Assembly (NCBI RefSeq): GCF_029407905.1
Contig: NC_073629.1
Span: 52,684,801 to 52,748,800 of the forward strand
DNA from: Bubalus kerabau
Lineage: Eukaryota > Chordata > Mammalia > Artiodactyla > Bovidae
Length of the DNA stretch: 64,000 bases
Direction: 5' to 3'
Shown here: one piece after another, positions 60,861 to 64,000 of the stretch
Layout of the letters: the number at the start of each line of letters is the position of its first letter
How positions within the stretch are numbered: position 1 is the first letter of the stretch
Translations under genes and position numbers: made by a program
Notes under the pieces: model-generated
What the model saw: the letters and a program-made list of their open reading frames with translations, nothing else
The model's database searches: none
What the model was told of the DNA's origin: nothing

Positions 60861-61260
60861 GGCGGAAGAGAAGGGGGACATAAATAGGATCCCTCCCGAA
60901 GGCCGGCCCGCGAGCTCCGCGGGGAAAGACCTAGTCCCTCAGACCCGAGACCGAACTGGATGCTTAGTGCGCAGGCGCAGCACATTCCCGCCGCGGGTCA
61001 GTGGGATCCGCAAGGGTTTGGGGAGTTACTGAGCTGCAACGAGAGGGAAATCACAATCTAGAATTCGTTCCTAATCCCTCACAATCCCGCGCCATGGATC
61101 AAACCGTCGGAAACTCACGGTTTAAAGGAATACGGCTTCTGGGACTTCCCAGATGCTTGGGTCGTCGCCTCCGAGTCGGCCAAACACGCCTGCGCAACAC
61201 TTCCCGCCTCGCCCCTTCCAGTTGCACATGCGCACTGTAAAGCCCTCGGCGCTGTGGCAT
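60628..61260 (-). promoter_or_regulatory. CDC7: CDC7 CpG-island promoter
   Basis: GC- and CpG-rich block in otherwise AT-rich DNA. Visible motifs: NRF1-type TGCGCAGGCGCA (60968-60979) and GCACATGCGCAC (61224-61235), E2F-type TTCCCGCC (60985-60992 and 61201-61208), TGACGT CRE half-site (60839-60844, minus), an ETS-type ACCGGAAAC near 60670 (minus), and a TATA-like element near 60885. E2F sites fit an S-phase gene. Binding itself is inference. Confidence 0.75.
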
Positions 61261-61646
61261 CTGCTTCTGGGAGATTGCGCAAGGGAGTTGGGTTTCTTCC
61301 CTAAGGCTCTGGCTGTCTGGAAGAACTGATACAGATGTAAAGTCCGGGAATAATCCTTTAATAAAGAATAGAATGAAACTTAAGGTTAGGGCTTTAATAG
61401 ATTTTCAGGAAAGGGGATAATTCAAAAGTCTCAGGTACTGTAGTCCTAATAGTACCTGACTACAGAGACGTTGGGCACTCTGGAAAAAAAGACAACTTTC
61501 TTGACTCCCAGATTCACTTCTTTTTGTTGAGTGCCTTAGTTATCCGTTAAAATAAACTGTATTCGAGGAAATGAACCTAGTGACAGTCAATCAGTCAGTA
61601 TACATTTGAGCCCTTGGCTTTCCTGCCTGTTTCTTTAGGTTGGGCT
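61261..61646. other. Unassigned upstream DNA
   Basis: Flank of the CpG island; no gene or repeat recognised. Confidence 0.5.
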
Positions 61647-61712
61647 TGCTGCTGCTGCTGCTGCTAAGTCGCTTCAGTCGTGTCCGACTCTGTGCGACCC
61701 CATAGACCGCAG
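61647..61712 (-). mobile_element. Truncated Bov-A fragment
   Basis: CTG run then aagtcgcttcagtcgtgtcc up to gaccccatagaccgcag, where similarity stops mid-element. Confidence 0.85.
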
Positions 61713-62300
61713 AGGTGAATATATGACGGAAAAAACCTCCAGCCCTTAATGAAGTCATATTCCAGTGAGGCAGTGGCAATAAACAAACAAATGAACAACA
61801 TTCTTTTAGATGTTGGCGAGGGCTCCAAAAAAGGAAAAAGTGGAAAGAAGTGATAGTCACCAAGAAGGAGGCACCATGATGGGAACCAAATGGGAAAGAG
61901 ACTGCTTGGCAAAGGAGAGAGTAAGTGCTGAGATAGGAATGAGTTTGGTAAGTTAGAAGGGGGGAAATTTCGCAGAACATCAACATCAGACAAGGCCACT
62001 CTGACAGTGATGGATCAAGAGCAAGAAAAAGATCACTCTGTAATCATGTCTGAATATAGACTAAATATAACCATTGTCCAAGCCACAAAAAAGAGCAAAC
62101 ATTTCCTTATCCTTGCTGATATGGCTGACTGCTGCTTCTTTGCTAATTATAATTTTAGCCTCTTACCAGTAGCTGATACTCAGTCACTCTGGATAGTACT
62201 AACTAAAACACACAATTAAAGAATTACTTCTGCCTTCCTACAGCTTCCAATCCAGAGCAAAGTCCCTGTTCCTTGAGCCCTTCCCTGAATCACAATATTT
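61713..62300. other. Unassigned upstream DNA
   Basis: Weak inverted L2-like text near 61770-61980; otherwise nothing recognised. Confidence 0.4.
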
Positions 62301-62302
62301 CA

Positions 62303-62660
62303 GTTCAGTTCAGTTGCTCAGTCGTGTCCAACTCCCTGCAACCCCATGGACTGAAGCATAACAGGCTTCCGTGTCCATCACCAACTCCCAGAGCTTTCTC
62401 AAACTCATGTCCATCGAGTCGGTGATGCCATCTCATACTCTGTTGTCCTCTTCTCCTCTGGCCTTCAATCTTTCCAGCATCAGGGTCTTTTCTAGTGAGT
62501 CAGTTCTTTGCATCGGGTGGCCAAAGTATTGGAGTTTCAGCTTCAGCATCAGTCTTTCCAATGAATATTCAGGACTGATATCCTTTAGGATGGACTGGTT
62601 GGATCTCCTTGCAGTCCAAAGGACTTTCAAGAGTCTTCTCCAATACCACAGTTCACACAA
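62303..62660 (-). mobile_element. BovB LINE 3' segment
   Basis: Encodes LCELWYWRRLLKVLWTARRS and on to the BovB 3' tail; about 360 bases, 5'-truncated, with frame breaks. Confidence 0.9.
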
Positions 62661-62759
62661 ATCCAAATTTCTAACACCCTGTTACTGAGATGTCATATGA
62701 TTCTCTGTGGTGTACATTCTCATTGAAACAAATAATAAACCTAACTAATTCATTACAGT

Positions 62760-63900
62760 TGTGTTTCTAGTGATATTTTGGTGGAGGACATTGATAATAA
62801 ATCTAAGACACCTGTTAAGATATCTAAGTGATAATGTCAAGTAAACAAATGAATATATTGATCTGGAATGGAGTCAAGGCTGGAGACATAAATATGTCAG
62901 TTATGAGTTTATACATGAAACTTCAAATTTTGGGACTAGATGAGGTTATCCAAGCAGATTATAGATAGAGAACTGGGCTATGGGAATCTCCAACATTTCA
63001 AAGTTGTGCAGCAGAGGAAGAAGAACCAGCAAGAGACTGAGAAGGAATAACCTGTGAGGTAAGAAAGTGATGTCATAGTAATCAAGGGGAGAAAGTGTTA
63101 CAATTGAACAAAAGTGGTTAACTATAGCAAATGCTTCCCAAAAGTTAAGTAGCAAGGATACAGATGACACAGAAGTGACAATGAATTGGCAACATGGCAA
63201 TCATTAGTCTCTGGCAAGAATAGTTTCAGAGGTATAGTGAGACAGAAAGACTGAAGTGTATGAAGAGCAAAAGGTGTACAAGTGGACAAGTCTTAAGGTT
63301 TTGTTTCTTTGGTTGGTTGGTTGGTGGTTTTGTTTTTGTTTTTGGAGGGGAAGATGAAAGAAACAGGATGGTGGCTATAGTTGGTCAAATAGAGCAAGGG
63401 AAGTTTTTGGTTGTTATATTGGCTAGTAAGTGTTTATATTTTTTGTGGGAATGATGTAGTTTAAAAAAATTTGATGTTCAAGGAAAAGAAAATACCTACA
63501 GGAATCAATAATCAAGTCTAAGATGACTGTTAACATATCTAAGTGATAATGTCATTACAGAGGAGGATGAAGGAATGGCCCCAAACCATAAGGAGAGGGG
63601 ATGGACCTTTGAAAAGAACCAAGATTCCCATCCTTTTAATAGGAGGGAAAGATAGAAGATTTAATTCAGAAACAACGGTTTGTGTTTGGGTGGGAGAGTA
63701 AGATGGCTCTGACCTGATTACGTCAATTTTCTTAGTAAAATGTGAGATGAGGTCTTCATCAAGAAGGGGATATTAGAGGTTAGAAGAGAGAGAAAGTCAG
63801 AGGTATCTTCTGAGAGTGAGAAGGTGTACTGTGGAAAGATGATGATACTGCCAGCAGGGTTTTATATTTGTGTTATAAGTTTATTTTATTATATTTTTTA
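62760..63900 (-). mobile_element. Probable L2 fragment
   Basis: Shares diverged blocks with the 47.8-49.1 kb element: both have a ctccaacattt box and a downstream gaggaagaa-type stretch. Interrupted or degraded near 63260-63500, where a GGTT/T-rich run lies. Confidence 0.5.
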
Positions 63901-63940
63901 TATTTGTGTCATAAGTTTAAAGTGAGTTCAGACAGCATAG

Positions 63941-64000
63941 TTCAGTTCAGTTCAGTCACTCAGTTGTGTCCGACTCTTTGTGACCCCATGAACCACAGCA
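63941..64000 (-). mobile_element. BovB LINE 3' end, cut by window edge
   Basis: Starts gttcagttcagttcagtcac and continues tgtccgactctttgtgaccc to the last base of the window. Confidence 0.88.

Overview
This is nuclear DNA from a ruminant mammal, most likely cattle or a close pecoran relative. Many copies of Bov-A/Bov-tA SINEs, BovB (RTE-type) LINE 3' ends and CHR-type tRNA SINEs point to that group, on top of older mammalian L1, L2, MIR and MER5-like repeats. I cannot separate cattle from sheep, goat or buffalo by reading alone. There is no sign of bacterial, phage or plasmid content.

One protein-coding gene is certain: CDC7, the S-phase kinase that partners DBF4, on the minus strand. Eleven coding exons lie between 60377 (ATG) and 36221 (stop). 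They join in frame across clean GT/AG sites to give a predicted 576-residue protein (human: 574). All kinase landmarks are present. A CpG-rich promoter with NRF1-, E2F-, ETS- and CRE-like sites lies at about 60.6-61.3 kb, probably with a noncoding first exon. The 3' UTR runs to a likely poly(A) signal near 34.83 kb.

Layout: 1-34.8 kb is intergenic DNA downstream of CDC7. It is dense in repeats, with several unique stretches and no gene I can support. 34.8-60.9 kb is the CDC7 transcription unit. Its introns hold an antisense 2.2-kb L1 fragment, L2 and MIR relics, Bov-A copies and a mariner terminal repeat. 60.6-61.3 kb is the CpG island. 61.3-64 kb is upstream intergenic DNA with Bov-A, BovB and L2 pieces, and a BovB copy is cut by the window edge.

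I found no undescribed biological system. The best second-look items are a BovB copy with a 5' inversion flanked by a target-site duplication, a BovB copy with an internal deletion, a perfect 13-bp inverted repeat in non-repetitive DNA, an atypical splice donor after CDC7 exon 7, a three-codon upstream ORF, and a SINE with an internal tandem duplication flanked by two similar L2-like segments.
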